From the NCBI RefSeq assembly GCF_008831285.2, contig NC_045139.1, positions 23,292,412-23,356,411 on the forward strand: a stretch of DNA of 64,000 nt. Reading direction: 5' to 3'. Below are positions 61,570 through 64,000 of the stretch, piece after piece (the first letter of the stretch is position 1; each line of letters starts with the position of its first letter). This DNA comes from Nymphaea colorata. Taxonomy: Eukaryota; Streptophyta; Magnoliopsida; Nymphaeales; Nymphaeaceae. The notes under the pieces were generated by a model. It saw only the letters and a list, made by a program, of their open reading frames with translations, was not told where the DNA came from and searched no databases. The translations under genes and the position numbers were made by a program.

Positions 61570-63203
61570 ATGTCACTTGTTTCACTTGAAAGTAATATGT
61601 TACATGTTCCTATTAATAGCTGGTGGATTGATTCTGGTGCTACTGTGCATATTGCCAATAATTTACAGGACTTTCTGAGCAAAAGAGAACCAACAACACA
61701 TGAGATGAGCATTTTCTCAGGAAACAAAATGCGCTCACATGTGAAGAATGCCAGATTAGGCTTGATACTGGCTTTGTTTTGGATCTTCATGATGTTTTCT
61801 TTGCTCCATCATATAGTAGAAACTTAATTTCTGTATCAAGACTGGACAAATTTGATTTCTGTTTAAAGTTTGAAAATTCAAAAATGTTGATTTATAAAGA
61901 TCTTGTTGAAATTGGTTCTGCTATTTTGTGTGATGGTTTATACAAGTTAAATGTGAAGATCCAATCTCCTGAATCATTGGTTTCTAGTCATAATATAATT
62001 GGCAATAAGCGTAGTACCATAAAAGATGATTCATACATGCTATGGCACCGCCGTTTGGGTCATATCTCTGAAAAGAGAATAAGGAGACTCATAAATGAAG
62101 GGATCTTACGATCTCTTGATTTTACAGATAATGACATATGTGTAGATTGCATAAAGGCAAAGCAAACTAACATATATAAAGAAGGTGCCGAGCGATGTAC
62201 TGAAAGATTAGGAATTGTTCACACAGATGTTTGTGGACCTTTCCCTCCTTGTTACACAGGCAAAAAATATTTTGTCACTTTTATAGATGACTATTCTCGG
62301 TATTTGTATCTCTACTTAATCTTTGAAAAATTTGATGTGTGTCAAGTTTTCAAAGAATATAAGAAAGAAGTAGAGAAACAAACCGGTGAGGTTATCAAGA
62401 TAGTCAGATCAGATAGAAGTGGTGAATATTATGGTAGGTTTACTGAGATGGGGCAAAGGGAGGGACCATTAGCGCGATTTCTAAAGGAAGAAGGCATTGT
62501 GCCTCAATACACCATGCCAGGCAGTGCCTACCAAAATGGTGTGGCTGAAAGGAGAAATCGTATGCTTAAAGAAATGGTTCGAGCTATGTTAAATTACTCT
62601 ACTCTCCCTCTAACCTTGTGGGGTGAAGCTCTCAGGACAGCAGTGCATATACAGAATAGAGTTCCTACTAAGGCTGTTCCCACAACTCCTTACGAGTTAT
62701 GGACAGGTAGGAAACCTTCTCTTTCTTATATGCACATATGGGGATGTCCTGCTGAAGCTAAATTGTATAACCCTTACATAAAAGCCTTTGATCCTAGAAC
62801 AACCAATGGTTTCTTTATTGGTTATCCAGAAAGATCGAAAGGCTATAGGTTTTATTGTCCATCTCATACACCACATATTGTGGAAACAAATAAGGCTAAG
62901 TTTCTGGAAGATGACTCATTTGGGTTAGATGCATTACAAAACCTCAATTTTGAGGAAATACAGGATACTGAAAGTAGACCTGATAAAGAGAATATAAACG
63001 TGTATGATTATGTTGTCTCCCAGGATGACATGAATGCAAATCATACAGGCAATGCATCAGATCCAGATAAATTAATTGTAGATCATACTAATGAACACAA
63101 ACAAGATGTGGACATACAAATTGAAAATGATCAATTACATGTTCGTAGATCTACAAGGGCCAGGAGATCTGCCATATCATCAGATTATGTGGTATACCTA
63201 TAA
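61570..63203 (+). pseudogene. Copia protease and integrase, with one frameshift and a terminal stop
   Basis: The protease region (61570 to about 61760) shows WWIDSGATVHIANNL, the Asp-Ser-Gly active-site motif. The frame then shifts near 61755-61765; the integrase frame is open from 61779 to the TAA at 63201. It contains the His/Cys GAG-pre-integrase zinc motif (WHRRLGH ... CVDCIKAKQ) and the core catalytic triad: Asp in HTDVCGPF, Asp in [11 protein letters not shown] (Ser where Gly is usual) and Glu in NGVAERRNR. After the core comes the Copia-typical [13 protein letters not shown] and [14 protein letters not shown]. The integrase part is remarkably well preserved compared with gag. Confidence 0.88.
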
Positions 63204-64000
63204 GAGCCTAGTGATTTCATAGATGTTGATGATGATCCTTTCACATTCATTGAAGCCGTTGAAAGCAAACAATATAGGCACCGGATTAATGCCATGAAAG
63301 AAGAGCTTGACTCTATGGCTAAAAACCAGACGTGGAGCCTTGTGTCGTTGCCTGAAGGAGTAAAACTCGTAGGATGTAAATGAGTCTATAAGACCAAGAG
63401 GGACTCTAAAGGCAACATAGAGAGATACAAGGCAAGATTGGTTGCTAAAAGATTCACACAAATGGAGGGCATTGACTATAATGAGACATATTCACCTGTC
63501 TCTGCTAAAGAGTCAATGATGATTGTCCTTGCACTTGTAGCTCATTTTGACTTAGAGCTACATCAGATGGATGTGAAAATGGCTTTCTTGAATGGTGATT
63601 TGGATGAAGATGTATATATGGATCAACCTCAAGGGTTTTCTGAGAGTGGTAAAGATCATTTGGTTTGCAAGCTTAATAAAGCGGTTTATGGACTTAAAAA
63701 GGCCTCACGTCAATGGTACATTAAGTTTTCCGAAGTCATTACGACTTTTGGGTTTACAGAAAACATCATTGATCGATGTGTGTATCTTAAGACATGTGGG
63801 AGTAAGTTCATAATTTTGACTTTATATGTGGATGACATTTTGCTTGCTTCAAATGATCTTCAATTGCTAACAGAAACCAAACATTTTCTCGCATCTCATT
63901 TTGAGATGAAGGACATGGGTGAGGCTTCATTTGTTCTTGGCATTGAGATTCGTCGAGACAGATCTAAATGTGTTTTAAGTCTCTCCCAATCAGCATACAT
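63204..64000 (+). pseudogene. Copia reverse transcriptase (5' part), one in-frame stop, continues beyond window
   Basis: The frame follows directly, in phase, after the TAA at 63201. Copia RT landmarks are present: YKARLVAKRFTQ, YNETYSPVSAKESM, LHQMDVKMAFLNGDLDEDVY, VYGLKKASRQWY, and the catalytic YVDDILLAS at about 63823-63850. A TGA at 63381-63383 interrupts it after VGCK, at a position where Copia RTs usually have Trp. The window ends in RT, just after LSQSAY. Confidence 0.88.

Larger units (their letters stand above)
58726..64000 (+). mobile_element. Ty1-Copia LTR retrotransposon, degenerate, cut by the window end
   Basis: The element begins TGTTGGGATTTCC at 58726, exactly where the right copy of the dispersed repeat is interrupted, so this is taken as the start of the 5' LTR. 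TATAAATA at 58793-58800 fits an LTR promoter. Coding order is gag, protease, integrase, reverse transcriptase, the Copia order. The 3' part, including the second LTR, lies outside. I could not fix the LTR end: no clear tRNA-Met-type primer site (TGGTATCAGAGC) was found between 58.75 and 60.75 kb. At least five in-frame stops and one frameshift mean this copy cannot make its proteins. Confidence 0.9.

Noticed and set aside
1..64000. tRNA, rRNA or CRISPR-like arrays
   Set aside because: I scanned for GTTCGANTC-type T-loops and regularly spaced unique-spacer repeats. The few GGTTCGAA matches belong to the Copia 21-bp array, and the tandem repeats are plain satellites.

Overview
This is nuclear DNA from a flowering plant. 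It carries two plastid-protein genes (one an outer-envelope pore protein), a plant vacuolar ATPase subunit gene with ten introns, and plant-type hAT, Copia and MITE repeats. The introns are unusually long (up to 5 kb) and many hold repeat elements, which points to a species with expanded introns. I cannot name the species from the sequence. I saw no tRNA, rRNA or CRISPR array.

Layout. (1) 1-3.9 kb: the last two exons of a plus-strand gene for a Ser/Lys/Asp-rich, probably nuclear protein. (2) 7.5-14.6 kb, minus: a complete six-exon gene for the chloroplast outer-envelope pore protein OEP37 (353 aa). (3) 19.2-20.3 kb, plus: a two-exon gene for a small predicted thylakoid-lumen protein (162 aa); its twin-arginine signal is split by a GC-AG intron. 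(4) 23.6-42.1 kb, minus: an eleven-exon gene for vacuolar H+-ATPase subunit H (451 aa), with one non-canonical splice donor. (5) 48.8-52.9 kb, minus: a four-exon gene for a lysine-rich protein of a conserved but unnamed plant family (218 aa), with a second GC-AG intron. (6) 54.2-64.0 kb: a mobile-element block. It holds a 3'-truncated hAT element with a stop-broken transposase (minus), a dispersed repeat present twice, and a Copia retrotransposon (plus) that runs off the end of the window. The Copia element inserted into the second copy of the repeat.

The host genes do not form a pathway. Two encode plastid proteins, one a tonoplast/endomembrane proton-pump subunit and two probable nuclear proteins. 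Each exon chain was built by hand from splice sites, reading phase and family similarity. In every multi-exon model the phases close exactly.

The rest is repeat-rich. The clearest elements are two MITEs that start CTATGTYAC and have perfect 8-bp target duplications (27.7 and 29.5 kb) plus a larger relative. There are also a fold-back MITE in an AT microsatellite (28.9 kb), a 727-bp element with near-perfect inverted ends (32.4 kb), and a 230-bp non-autonomous hAT with an 8-bp duplication (46.6 kb). The ends of that 230-bp element resemble the hAT element at 57.8 kb. The Copia leader contains a 21-bp-period tandem array and a possible intron in gag. I found no clear new multi-gene system. The most testable oddities are the broken splice donor in VHA-H, the two GC-AG introns, and the possible gag intron with its 21-bp array.
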